Part shown: positions 52,954 to 61,928 of the stretch, piece after piece | How the letters are laid out: every line of letters starts with the position of its first letter | Position numbering within the stretch: the stretch's first letter is position 1 | Assembly (NCBI GenBank): GCA_018064755.1 | Contig: JAGHUP010000014.1 | Span: forward strand, 1-64,000 | Source: Candidatus Crickella equi | GTDB lineage: Bacteria; Bacillota; Clostridia; Peptostreptococcales; Anaerovoracaceae | Reading direction: 5' to 3' | DNA length: 64,000 nt | The notes under the pieces: generated by a model | What the model was told of the DNA's origin: nothing | Seen by the model: the letters and a program-made list of their open reading frames with translations, nothing else | Databases searched by the model: none | Translations under genes and position numbers: made by a program

Positions 52954-53978
52954 TGCTTAATACTATTTACAGACTCGTTGAGCCTAGAAAATTTGAAACA
53001 GAATATAACGACATTGACATGAAGGGAGACAAGGTCATCGTAAGACCTACACACCTTTCAATCTGCAATGCCGATCAGAGATATTTCCAGGGCAAGAGGG
53101 ATCCGGATGTGCTCAAGCGCAAATTGCCAATGGCGCTTATTCACGAGGGTATCGGTACAGTTGTGTACGATCCTGAAGGAAGATGGGCAGAAGACACAGC
53201 TGTTGTAATGGTTCCTAATACCCCTGTTGAAGAGGACGAGATTATTGCAGAGAACTATCTGCGTAGCAGCAAGTTCAGAGCAAGTGGTTTCGATGGATTC
53301 ATGCAGGACTATGTTGCACTGGATGCAGATAGAGTTGTTGAGTTGCCAGAAGGCATTAACAAGGAAGTGGCAGCTTTCACTGAGTTTACTTCTGTGTGCT
53401 ATCACACTATTAATAGATTCCAGAAGATTGCTCATAAGAGAAGAGAAGCAATTGGTATCTGGGGCGATGGCAATCTGGCATACACCGTTGCGCTTTTCTT
53501 GAAGTACAGGGAACCACAGGCCAAACTGTACGTATTCGGCAAGCACAATGACAAGCTAGAGAAGTTCTCATTCGTAGATGGCATCTATCACATCAATGAA
53601 GTGCCTGAAGGAATGACATTTGATCACGCATTCGAGTGCGTTGGTAGCATGGGTTCACCTAAGGCAATTAATCAGATTATTGATTACATTAAGCCTGAGG
53701 GAACTATCGCCATTATGGGCGTTACAGAAGAGCTTGCACCTATCAATACAAGAATGGTACTGGAGAAGGGACTTCGCATTTACGGAAGCTCTCGCAGTGG
53801 CAACAAGGATTTTGCCGATACACTCCAGTTCTATCTGGATAATCCAGACGTTGTAAGATATCTCGAACGCATTGTTGGAGATGTAATCGACGTAAGAGAG
53901 ATTGAAGATTTTACAACTGCTTTCGAGGCAGATATTCGTAAGGCTGATGGCAAGACCGTTATGCTGTGGAATAAGTAG
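52953..53978 (+). CDS. tarJ: Ribulose-5-phosphate reductase TarJ-like alcohol dehydrogenase
   Basis: This 341-aa zinc-dependent medium-chain dehydrogenase makes ribitol-5-phosphate from ribulose-5-phosphate with NADPH. Zinc ligands C38 (LSICNADQRYF) and H64-E65 (IHEGIGTV) are visible. The nucleotide-binding part contains GIWGDGNLAY. TarJ-type features include the early NADQRYFQG segment and RMVLEKGLRIYGSSRS. It is coupled to tarI by a 1-nt overlap, the classical TarIJ pair of ribitol teichoic acid synthesis. A free GGGGAG lies just before the start. Confidence 0.92.
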   Translation: MLNTIYRLVEPRKFETEYNDIDMKGDKVIVRPTHLSICNADQRYFQGKRDPDVLKRKLPMALIHEGIGTVVYDPEGRWAEDTAVVMVPNTPVEEDEIIAENYLRSSKFRASGFDGFMQDYVALDADRVVELPEGINKEVAAFTEFTSVCYHTINRFQKIAHKRREAIGIWGDGNLAYTVALFLKYREPQAKLYVFGKHNDKLEKFSFVDGIYHINEVPEGMTFDHAFECVGSMGSPKAINQIIDYIKPEGTIAIMGVTEELAPINTRMVLEKGLRIYGSSRSGNKDFADTLQFYLDNPDVVRYLERIVGDVIDVREIEDFTTAFEADIRKADGKTVMLWNK

Positions 53979-53987
53979 GAGTAATTA

Positions 53988-56108
53988 ATGCTAACAGAAA
54001 TTCAGCAGAAACTGCTGCAGATGATGAAAGAAATAGATCAGATTTGCCGTGAGAATGATATTCACTATGCTCTGGGTGGCGGCACAGCAATTGGCGCCAT
54101 CAGACATAGGGGCTTCATTCCTTGGGATGATGATATTGATCTGTATATGACTCGAGACAATTGGGAGAAGTTCAAGCTCGCAGAGCGTGAAGGCAAATTC
54201 CCGCCGAATAGAGTTATCGAGTCTGCTGAAACAGATATTGAGTATGCGAATACATTCGGTCGTTATGTGACGACTGATACTTCGTCGATTCATTCCAACC
54301 AGATTATCGCGAACGATGCGGGTGGACATGTCATCGATATTTTCGTATTCGATCCTATTCACATCGATAGTTTCTGGAAGTTCATGGAAGATTATCAGAT
54401 GTATTCTGACCTGATGAATGAGACAATGGGGTTCAGCACCAGATTCGATATGAATATCGATCGCTACATGTCATATTACAAAAGAACTCAGAAAGAAGGA
54501 AAGAAGGTTGTAATCGACGAGCTGATTGAGAGTTTTACACATCAAGATGCACCAGGCTGGAATCACTATGTAATGGAGTGGGGAACAGCACCTTTCCTCT
54601 TCCCTGCTAGTATATATGAGAATGGCTATATGCGTGTGCCTTTCGAGGATACGACTGTTGAAATAATGAAGAACTACAGTGAGTATCTCACTTGGCAGTA
54701 TGGTGACGAGTGGCAGTATATTCCAAAACATGAAGGTCGTGAGGGACATGATGCGATCTTCAGCAATAAGATTCCTTATACAGTGGTTCGCGATGACTAC
54801 AGACCTTTCATCGATGAGAAGAAACTACACAAAGCGTATATCAGACGTAAATACAGATTGATGCTGGCCAATCAGCATAGAAGAAGCGCACAGATTGCTG
54901 GCCTTAAGGAGAATGGCAACAAGTGTATTGCTGAATTAATGGCACAGCTTGCAGCCAAGCATCTTGGGGCCGCTGAATTGAGGGCGATGCTTGCAGCTCA
55001 CAAATACAATGAGTTGTCAGAGTTATTCGCACCATATTATGAGAAACAACTAAGTGCCGATTTCATCGGAAGACATGACAAGCACAGTACTCTTCATAGA
55101 TATTACAATCCTGTCCTGCTGGACATCGATACTGAGATTTTCGAGATTGCGGTTGAGACACTGATGCGTACAGAGCGCATGTCCAAAGCCAAGAGACTTA
55201 TCGAGCTCTATGAGGGTTATAACGGCGAAGCCGAAATGCACGAAGGTATTCGAGATAATGAGAAAATCGAGGCACTGAAGGCAGAAATCCTCGAGGCGAG
55301 GACGATTATCAATGAGTATTCCCTCGCAAGAACGGATGAACTTTACGAGAGGGTGAACGAATATCTCGAGAAGTATCCTAATAATTCACAGATAGCAAGA
55401 CTCAAGATAAGAATGTTGCTTGAGGATCCGTCGCTTGATAATGATAGCTACAACGTAGCCGCTAAGATGATCAACGAATTAATTGATGTTTTGGGCAAGG
55501 AATCCGTTGTATACGGTGAGCTGCTCAAGTACAGAGAAGACATCAAAGCTTGCGGAGCCAAGCTCAGTGCTGGAGAGATTGAGGAGTACAAGAGAATATA
55601 CGAAATCACCAATAACGGATTTATCAAGCTGGAGATTGAGGACAAGCTAGCAGAGTCTGGTTCTCCAATTGAGAAGGATGAAGAGGAAGAACAGCAGAAT
55701 ACTATCGTTGTTCGAAAGGGTGGCGTGTATTCCAAGAAGAATTCATTCTACAGAATTGCGGCGGGGGCTTTTAAGAAGCTCGCATCAAGAGATGACCGTG
55801 TGAAGGAAAGAGCATGGGAAATCGCTTGCAGAACAAGAGACAGAGTAAGTCTGTTAGAGATGTACGAGAATCAGCTTGATGAACTCGAAGCGATGGCTGA
55901 GAAGGGCAAGTGGGATGAGCTGGAAGAACTGATGAAACCTCATGAAGAGGCAGTTCTCAGAAACCTTGAGAGAGGTCTTGGACTCTGTGTTCATCCAACA
56001 CTTAGCACAATTCAGAATGAGATATTTGAAAGACGTGGTGAAGGGGAGACAGTTGCCAAGATTGAAGCGCTGATTCCGGATCAACACAGAAAACCGATAG
56101 GATATTAG
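53988..56108 (+). CDS. LicD-family phosphotransferase with long helical C-terminal extension
   Basis: This 706-aa protein has an N-terminal LicD domain (about 1-280) with GGGTAIGAIRHRGFIPWDDDID (30-51, aspartates D47, D48, D49 and D51), the metal site of the family. LicD proteins transfer phosphocholine or another phospho-group onto teichoic acid or glycans. The remaining 420 residues are mostly charged and helical, with no second catalytic motif, and could be TPR-like repeats. Known LicD proteins are usually about 270 aa, so this extension is unusual. No choline uptake or activation genes (licABC) are seen, so the donor may not be CDP-choline. GGAG precedes the start, 9 nt after tarJ. Confidence 0.85.
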   Translation: MLTEIQQKLLQMMKEIDQICRENDIHYALGGGTAIGAIRHRGFIPWDDDIDLYMTRDNWEKFKLAEREGKFPPNRVIESAETDIEYANTFGRYVTTDTSSIHSNQIIANDAGGHVIDIFVFDPIHIDSFWKFMEDYQMYSDLMNETMGFSTRFDMNIDRYMSYYKRTQKEGKKVVIDELIESFTHQDAPGWNHYVMEWGTAPFLFPASIYENGYMRVPFEDTTVEIMKNYSEYLTWQYGDEWQYIPKHEGREGHDAIFSNKIPYTVVRDDYRPFIDEKKLHKAYIRRKYRLMLANQHRRSAQIAGLKENGNKCIAELMAQLAAKHLGAAELRAMLAAHKYNELSELFAPYYEKQLSADFIGRHDKHSTLHRYYNPVLLDIDTEIFEIAVETLMRTERMSKAKRLIELYEGYNGEAEMHEGIRDNEKIEALKAEILEARTIINEYSLARTDELYERVNEYLEKYPNNSQIARLKIRMLLEDPSLDNDSYNVAAKMINELIDVLGKESVVYGELLKYREDIKACGAKLSAGEIEEYKRIYEITNNGFIKLEIEDKLAESGSPIEKDEEEEQQNTIVVRKGGVYSKKNSFYRIAAGAFKKLASRDDRVKERAWEIACRTRDRVSLLEMYENQLDELEAMAEKGKWDELEELMKPHEEAVLRNLERGLGLCVHPTLSTIQNEIFERRGEGETVAKIEALIPDQHRKPIGY

Positions 56109-56120
56109 TTAGATAGTCAG

Positions 56121-57386
56121 ATGCAGCAAATCAGAAATCTGTTAGAAAAAACGAATAATGTTAACAGGAGCGCATATATTTGGAATGCAATAAATGCGTG
56201 CATGTCTGCTGCAGAATCACCAATCATGCTGATGGTTCTGGCAAGAACCAATGGTTTGAAAGATGGAGGCATATTCTCTATCGCATTTGCTGTTGCAGCA
56301 CTATTGCTATTCTTGGGACAGTACGGATTCAGAAGATTTCAGTCATCTGACGTTCTAGAAAAATATAGTTTTGAAGAATACTACGGTAGCAGATTCTTGA
56401 GTTGTGGCGCAATGCTGATAGCAACTCTTGGATACTGTGTCTATGGAATGATGTTCAGACACTATTCAGCTACCAAGTTTGCTGTAGTGTTCCTGATGTG
56501 TGCACTTAAGGGCATTCAGGCATTCTCCGATGTTCTTCACGGAAGAATGCAGCAGATGGGAAGATTGGATGTTGCAACTAAGGCTTCTTGCATTAGATAC
56601 ATCATGGAGATGTTGAGCTTCTGCGTAGTCAGAATTGTTACTCACGACCTTCTGTTATCTTGCATAGTATGCGTTGCGGTTTCATTCTTTGTGTTCATGT
56701 TGACTTCATACAATGCCGCAAAGGATTTCTGCTCATTAAAGCCAAGCTTCAAGTGGGACAGAATGAAGCTGATGTTCATCGAGGGGTTCCCTCTCTTCGT
56801 CAGCCTCTTCCTGAATATGTATATCAGTAACGCGCCTAAATATGCTATTGATGCATATCTGACTGAAGAAATGCAAGCTCTTTACAATATGGTATTTATG
56901 CCAGCCTTCGTCATTCAGTTAGTTGCACATTTCATATTCAATCCGATTATTACAACATATGCAGAAGTATGGCAGGCACAGGATATCAAGAAATTCAGAA
57001 AGCTTGTTTTCAAGCAGATGGGAATCATTCTTGGACTTGAGATCTTGGCAATCGCTGTTGCACTCACTATAGCAATTCCAATTTTGTCATGGTTCTTCGG
57101 AACAGATTTAGCTGGTTACAAGATGGAACTGCTCGTGGTAGTTGTCGGTGGAGGAATGTTAGCCTATACGGTATTCTTCAATACTGTAATCACAATAATT
57201 AGATTGCACAAAACGTTGTTCTATAGCTACGTTGCAACTGCAATCGCTGCATTGTTGCTCTCCAAATATTTCGTAGTTAACTTCGGAATCATGGGTGCGG
57301 TAGTGCTGTATGGAACACTAATGACAATACTAGCTGCGATTCTCGGAATAATAACATTCTGGGGAATCAAGCACGTGAATAAATAG
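56121..57386 (+). CDS. Wzx-like polysaccharide flippase
   Basis: This 421-aa protein has about 12 membrane spans and the pattern of the MOP/Wzx flippase superfamily, with conserved N-terminal NAINACMSAAESPIMLMVL and later FIEGFPLFVSLFLNMYISNAPKYAID. It would move a lipid-linked repeat unit across the membrane. It precedes the Fuc4N genes, as in many O-unit clusters. The window therefore encodes two export routes, this flippase and TagGH, which suggests two separate glycans. The ribosome site is weak. Confidence 0.85.
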   Translation: MQQIRNLLEKTNNVNRSAYIWNAINACMSAAESPIMLMVLARTNGLKDGGIFSIAFAVAALLLFLGQYGFRRFQSSDVLEKYSFEEYYGSRFLSCGAMLIATLGYCVYGMMFRHYSATKFAVVFLMCALKGIQAFSDVLHGRMQQMGRLDVATKASCIRYIMEMLSFCVVRIVTHDLLLSCIVCVAVSFFVFMLTSYNAAKDFCSLKPSFKWDRMKLMFIEGFPLFVSLFLNMYISNAPKYAIDAYLTEEMQALYNMVFMPAFVIQLVAHFIFNPIITTYAEVWQAQDIKKFRKLVFKQMGIILGLEILAIAVALTIAIPILSWFFGTDLAGYKMELLVVVVGGGMLAYTVFFNTVITIIRLHKTLFYSYVATAIAALLLSKYFVVNFGIMGAVVLYGTLMTILAAILGIITFWGIKHVNK

Positions 57387-57395
57387 GAGAAGACA

Positions 57396-58526
57396 ATGAT
57401 TAAGTTTAATCAAGCTCCAATTGTAGGAACTGAAGAAAAGTACATCGCTGAAGTTCTCGCTAGCAGAAAAGTCTGTGGCGATGGACCGCTCACGAAGAAA
57501 TGTAATGAATGGATTGAGAATCGCACTGGCGTTGCCAAGTCATTGCTGACTACATCATGCTCAACGGCATTGGATATGGCAGCAATTCTGTCAGATATCC
57601 AACCTGGCGATGAGGTAATCCTTCCGTCATTCACATTCGTATCGACCGCTAACGCATTTGTTTTGCGTGGAGCCAACCTGGTATTTGTTGATATCAGACC
57701 GGATACACAGAACATCAACGAGCAGTTAATTGAGGATGCAATTACTGACAAGACCAAAGTCATTGCACCGGTTCATTATGCAGGCGTCGGTTGTGAGATG
57801 GATACTATTATGGATATCGCTAAGAGACACAACCTTACGGTCGTTGAGGATGCGGCTCAGGGCGTAATGTCCACTTACAAGGGAAGAGCTCTTGGCAGTA
57901 TTGGCGATTATGGCTGTTATAGCTTCCATGAAACTAAGAATTACAGCATGGGTGAAGGCGGAGCACTGTTGATTAGAGACGCTTCTAATATCGAGAAGGC
58001 AGAGATCATCCGTGAGAAGGGAACTAACAGAAGCGTGTTCTTAAGAGGCCAGGTTGATAAGTATACATGGGTGGATATGGGTTCATCCTATCTGCCAAGC
58101 GAGATTAACGCAGCTTATCTCTGGGCACAGCTCGAAGTTGCTGAAGAGATTAATAAGAACAGAAGAGCGAGCTGGTACGCATACGAAGAGATGCTGAAAC
58201 CACTTGCCGAGCAGGGCAAGATTGAGCTTCCATATATCCCAGAAGAATGTGAACACAACGCGCATATGTTCTACATCAAGGTAGCAGACATTACTGAAAG
58301 AGATGCATTAATCAAATATCTCAAGGAAAACGGTGCAAGTGCAGTATTCCATTATGTACCACTGCACACAGCTCCTGCGGGAGCCAAGTTCGGTCGCTTT
58401 CATGGAGAGGATAAATATACAACTAACACTTATGAGAGATTATTGAGACTGCCACTGTACTATCAGTTGGAGAGATCAGATCTCGAGAAGGTATGTGAAC
58501 TCATCACAGAGTTCTATAAGAAATAG
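57396..58526 (+). CDS. wecE: dTDP-4-amino-4,6-dideoxygalactose transaminase (WecE/RffA)
   Basis: This 376-aa PLP enzyme of the DegT/DnrJ family converts dTDP-4-keto-6-deoxyglucose to dTDP-4-amino-4,6-dideoxy-D-galactose (dTDP-Fuc4N). The PLP lysine is K181 in SFHETKNYS. Long stretches match enterobacterial RffA, including PSFTFVSTANAFVLRG, VEDAAQGVMSTYKGRALG and REKGTNRS, making the substrate call stronger than usual for this family. The rmlB gene 11 nt downstream makes its substrate. GGAG precedes the start. No WecD-like acetyltransferase is seen. Confidence 0.93.
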   Translation: MIKFNQAPIVGTEEKYIAEVLASRKVCGDGPLTKKCNEWIENRTGVAKSLLTTSCSTALDMAAILSDIQPGDEVILPSFTFVSTANAFVLRGANLVFVDIRPDTQNINEQLIEDAITDKTKVIAPVHYAGVGCEMDTIMDIAKRHNLTVVEDAAQGVMSTYKGRALGSIGDYGCYSFHETKNYSMGEGGALLIRDASNIEKAEIIREKGTNRSVFLRGQVDKYTWVDMGSSYLPSEINAAYLWAQLEVAEEINKNRRASWYAYEEMLKPLAEQGKIELPYIPEECEHNAHMFYIKVADITERDALIKYLKENGASAVFHYVPLHTAPAGAKFGRFHGEDKYTTNTYERLLRLPLYYQLERSDLEKVCELITEFYKK

Positions 58527-58537
58527 AGGATTAGATT

Positions 58538-59557
58538 ATGAAGATATTAGTAACAGGCGGAGCAGGATTCATCGGTAGCAATTTCGTATTTTTCGAACTG
58601 GAGAATCATCCAGATGACGAAATCGTAGTGATTGACGCATTGACATATGCCGGCAATCTTGAAACATTGCAGCCAGTAATGGATAATCCTAAGTTTAAGT
58701 TTTACAAAGCTGACATTGCTGATGCGACAGCTATCGATAAAATCTTCGCTGATGAACAGCCAGATATCGTTGTAAACTTTGCAGCTGAGTCACATGTAGA
58801 TAGATCAATCGAGGATCCGGGCATTTTCCTTAAGACTAACATTCTGGGCACTCAGGTATTAATGGATGCAAGTATCAAATATGGTGTTAAGAGATTCCAT
58901 CAGGTTGGAACTGATGAAGTATACGGCGATCTGCCATTGGACAGACCAGACCTGTTCTTCGTTGAGACAATGCCACTCACAGCATCGAGTCCTTACTCAG
59001 CATCCAAGGCTAGCGCAGACCTGCTCGTGATGGCATACCATAGAACTTTTGGTTTGCCAGTTAGCATCAGCAGATGTTCAAATAACTATGGACCTTATCA
59101 GTTCCCTGAAAAGCTGATTCCGCTGATGATTGCCAATGCAACTGCAGATAAATCATTGCCTGTATATGGCGAAGGTCTGAACGTTAGAGATTGGCTCTAC
59201 GTTGAGGATCATTGCAGAGCAATCGATCTTGTTATGAGAAATGGCAAGGTCGGAGAGGTTTACAATATTGGAGGCCATAATGAGAAGGCCAACATCGATG
59301 TTGTAAAGATTATCCTCAACCAGCTCGGCAAACCGGAGAGTCTGATTACTTATGTAACAGATCGTAAGGGTCACGACCAGAGATACGCAATTGATCCAAC
59401 CAAGATTCATAATGAACTAGGTTGGTTGCCAGAGACTAAGTTTGAGGACGGAATTAAGAAAACTATTCAGTGGTACTTGGATAACGAGGACTGGTGGAAG
59501 AATATCATCAGCGGTGAGTATCAGCAGTACTATGAGAAAATGTACGGCAATAGATAG
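58538..59557 (+). CDS. rmlB: dTDP-glucose 4,6-dehydratase RmlB
   Basis: This 339-aa extended short-chain dehydrogenase makes dTDP-4-keto-6-deoxyglucose. The NAD motif [10 protein letters not shown], the catalytic TDEVYGD and the YSASKAS (YxxxK) motif are visible. The length is typical. It directly follows wecE, giving the two-step route to dTDP-Fuc4N. rmlA, rmlC and rmlD are not in the window, so dTDP-glucose must come from elsewhere and rhamnose is not the evident product here. GAGGA precedes the start. Confidence 0.96.
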   Translation: MKILVTGGAGFIGSNFVFFELENHPDDEIVVIDALTYAGNLETLQPVMDNPKFKFYKADIADATAIDKIFADEQPDIVVNFAAESHVDRSIEDPGIFLKTNILGTQVLMDASIKYGVKRFHQVGTDEVYGDLPLDRPDLFFVETMPLTASSPYSASKASADLLVMAYHRTFGLPVSISRCSNNYGPYQFPEKLIPLMIANATADKSLPVYGEGLNVRDWLYVEDHCRAIDLVMRNGKVGEVYNIGGHNEKANIDVVKIILNQLGKPESLITYVTDRKGHDQRYAIDPTKIHNELGWLPETKFEDGIKKTIQWYLDNEDWWKNIISGEYQQYYEKMYGNR

Positions 59558-59567
59558 GAGGTAGTAG

Positions 59568-60803
59568 ATGAACATTAGACTTAACTTGGATAATGTTGGA
59601 GAGATTAAGAATAGTATCAATAAGAACTATGACGAAGCTCTCGCAATTATGGATTACCTCAGACAGGATAAAGAGGATTACACAGGCTGGGTTAACTGGC
59701 CAATGAATATTCCTGCAGAGTTGATCGACAAGATGACTAGTATCGCAGCCGATATTCAGGCCAAATTCGATACTATGGTGGTTGCTGGTATTGGCGGTTC
59801 ATATCTAGGAACTGCAGCGGTTATTGATGCTACCGGCGGAAATCGCAAGGGATATCCTGAGATTGTCTATGCTGGTAACAATATGAGTGGAGCGACTCTT
59901 GCGGGTATCGTAGATATCGTTCGCGAGAAGAATGCATGTCTCTGCGTTGTATCTAAATCAGGCGGTACTATGGAGACTAGAATTGCTTTCAGCGTTATCA
60001 AGGAAGAGCTTCGCAAGAAATATGGCAATGATATCTCTGATAGAATCATTGCAATCACAGACCCAGTCAAGGGCATTCTGAGAGAAGAAGTAAATGCCGA
60101 GGGATACAGATCCTTCGAGATTCCGGGCAACATAGGTGGAAGATACTCTGCTTTTACAGCAGGAATTATGTTCCCGCTTGCTGTTGCAGGAGTAGACATT
60201 AAAGCCTTCGTAGAGGGCGCTAAGGACATTGCTGCCGACAAGGAGTTCTGGAAGAATGAGGGTGTTAAGTATGCACTCACAAGATTCGCACTGAACAATG
60301 CCGGTAAGGATGTTGAAGTATTCGAGTATTACAATCCATCATTCAGATTGATTGGTGAATGGTGCAAGCAATTATTCGGTGAGAGCGAGGGCAAGGAAGG
60401 CAAAGGCCTCTTCCCAGCATCACTTACACTGAGCACAGACCTTCATTCAATGGGTCAGTACCTTCAGGACGGCAAGCACCTCTTGTTCGAGACAATTCTC
60501 AATGTTGAGAATTGGGACAGAGACGTTGTAATCCCTGCAAGCGCAGGAGATACAATGGCAGGAAGATCACTGAACGAAATTAATCATCTGGCTATGGAAG
60601 GCGTTATCGCTGCACATAGACAGGCAGATGTTCCTATTATCAGAATCGACATTAAGGATAACAAGGAATACTCAATTGGACAGCTGCTGTACTTCCTTAT
60701 GATGACAGCAGGAGTAACAGGCAAGCTTATGAAGATTAATCCGTTTACACAGGACGGAGTTGAGCAGTACAAAGCTGAAATCAGACGTTTGCTCGGTAAG
60801 TAG
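59568..60803 (+). CDS. pgi: Glucose-6-phosphate isomerase
   Basis: This 411-aa enzyme interconverts glucose-6-phosphate and fructose-6-phosphate, supplying hexose phosphates for glycolysis and for UDP- and dTDP-sugars. Family segments are GIGGSYLGT, SKSGGTMET for the phosphate, PGNIGGRYSAFT and SLNEINHLAMEG. It is somewhat shorter than the usual 440-450 aa, with a compact N-terminus. AGGAGGT precedes the start. Its place between rmlB and tagO suggests it is co-expressed with wall-glycan synthesis. Confidence 0.94.
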   Translation: MNIRLNLDNVGEIKNSINKNYDEALAIMDYLRQDKEDYTGWVNWPMNIPAELIDKMTSIAADIQAKFDTMVVAGIGGSYLGTAAVIDATGGNRKGYPEIVYAGNNMSGATLAGIVDIVREKNACLCVVSKSGGTMETRIAFSVIKEELRKKYGNDISDRIIAITDPVKGILREEVNAEGYRSFEIPGNIGGRYSAFTAGIMFPLAVAGVDIKAFVEGAKDIAADKEFWKNEGVKYALTRFALNNAGKDVEVFEYYNPSFRLIGEWCKQLFGESEGKEGKGLFPASLTLSTDLHSMGQYLQDGKHLLFETILNVENWDRDVVIPASAGDTMAGRSLNEINHLAMEGVIAAHRQADVPIIRIDIKDNKEYSIGQLLYFLMMTAGVTGKLMKINPFTQDGVEQYKAEIRRLLGK

Positions 60804-60827
60804 CGAGTAACGAGATAAGGAGTTTGG

Positions 60828-61928
60828 ATGAGTTATTATCTGCTTCAAATAATTGAAGTTTTTGCAATCGCTTTCGTGGGTGCGTTGTTAACAACGCCTC
60901 TCAGTATTAAAGTTGCACACAAGCTCGACATAATTGATAGACCAAGGGATGATCGTCGTATTCACGATAGGCCAATCCCAAGATTTGGTGGAATGGCCAT
61001 GGTGATTGGAATTTCTATTGCTATGCTTATTCCGGCACAGAACAATCATCTACTGAAAGCCGCAATTGTAGGCGGGTTGCTGATGTACCTTATTGGTGCA
61101 CTGGATGATAAGTTCGATCTCAAGCCTATTATCAAATTCTTGGGACAGTTTGCGGTTGCATCCATAGTGTACTTTATGGGTATTAAAATATCCGTCGTTG
61201 GAAGCCTGTTCTCTTTCTCATATACTAATGCCAATTTGGTTCTAAATGGTGGCGTAGCATATGTAGTTACTGTCCTGTGGATTGTAGGAGTAACCAATGC
61301 AGTCAATCTAATGGATGGAATGGATGGCCTAGCAGCAGGAACAACGATGATAATGGCGTTGTCTCTTGCGTATGTTGCATATATTCATGGTAATAGACTT
61401 GGATCTATGAGCGTATGTATCGCTCTTATGGCTGTTGCCGGTGGCTGTGCAGGATTCCTGCCATATAATTTTTCGCCGGCGAAGACATTCATGGGAGATG
61501 GCGGTTCGCTTTATTTGGGATATATGATCGCTGTTCTGTCTGTTATTTCACCACTTAAAAGAGCGACTATGGTAGGCGCAATTATTCCTATTCTTGCATT
61601 GGCAGTTCCTATCTTCGATACTGCATTTGCAATTGTTAGAAGACTCTGGAGAGGTCAGTCTATTATGACCGCTGACAAAGAACACCTGCACCATCACCTG
61701 AGATCTGCAGGATATGGACAGAGAAGGTCAGTTCTAATTATTTATGGAATTGTAGGAATAATGGGTATTGTATCGGTTCTAATTAGTAGAGAATTGTACA
61801 AGGACGCATTTTTCCTGGCGATGATTGCGTTTCTGTATCTAATGATTATTATCGTTCCAAAACAACCTGAAAAGAAACTCCCCAAGAGAGGTTCGGCTAA
61901 AATAAAGAAAGAAGAAGATGAGGAGTAG
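60828..61928 (+). CDS. tagO: Undecaprenyl-phosphate GlcNAc-1-phosphate transferase (TagO/WecA)
   Basis: This 366-aa membrane enzyme starts the lipid-linked glycan by moving a sugar-1-phosphate, usually GlcNAc, from a UDP-sugar to undecaprenyl phosphate. About ten membrane spans are predicted. Family motifs are NLMDGMDGLAAG, FMGDGGSLYLG and the KEHLHHHL loop near the C-terminus. The C-terminus ends in a charged tail. AAGGAG precedes the start. It is the first committed enzyme for wall teichoic acid and many other polymers. Its 3' end overlaps the LCP gene by 11 nt. Confidence 0.95.
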   Translation: MSYYLLQIIEVFAIAFVGALLTTPLSIKVAHKLDIIDRPRDDRRIHDRPIPRFGGMAMVIGISIAMLIPAQNNHLLKAAIVGGLLMYLIGALDDKFDLKPIIKFLGQFAVASIVYFMGIKISVVGSLFSFSYTNANLVLNGGVAYVVTVLWIVGVTNAVNLMDGMDGLAAGTTMIMALSLAYVAYIHGNRLGSMSVCIALMAVAGGCAGFLPYNFSPAKTFMGDGGSLYLGYMIAVLSVISPLKRATMVGAIIPILALAVPIFDTAFAIVRRLWRGQSIMTADKEHLHHHLRSAGYGQRRSVLIIYGIVGIMGIVSVLISRELYKDAFFLAMIAFLYLMIIIVPKQPEKKLPKRGSAKIKKEEDEE

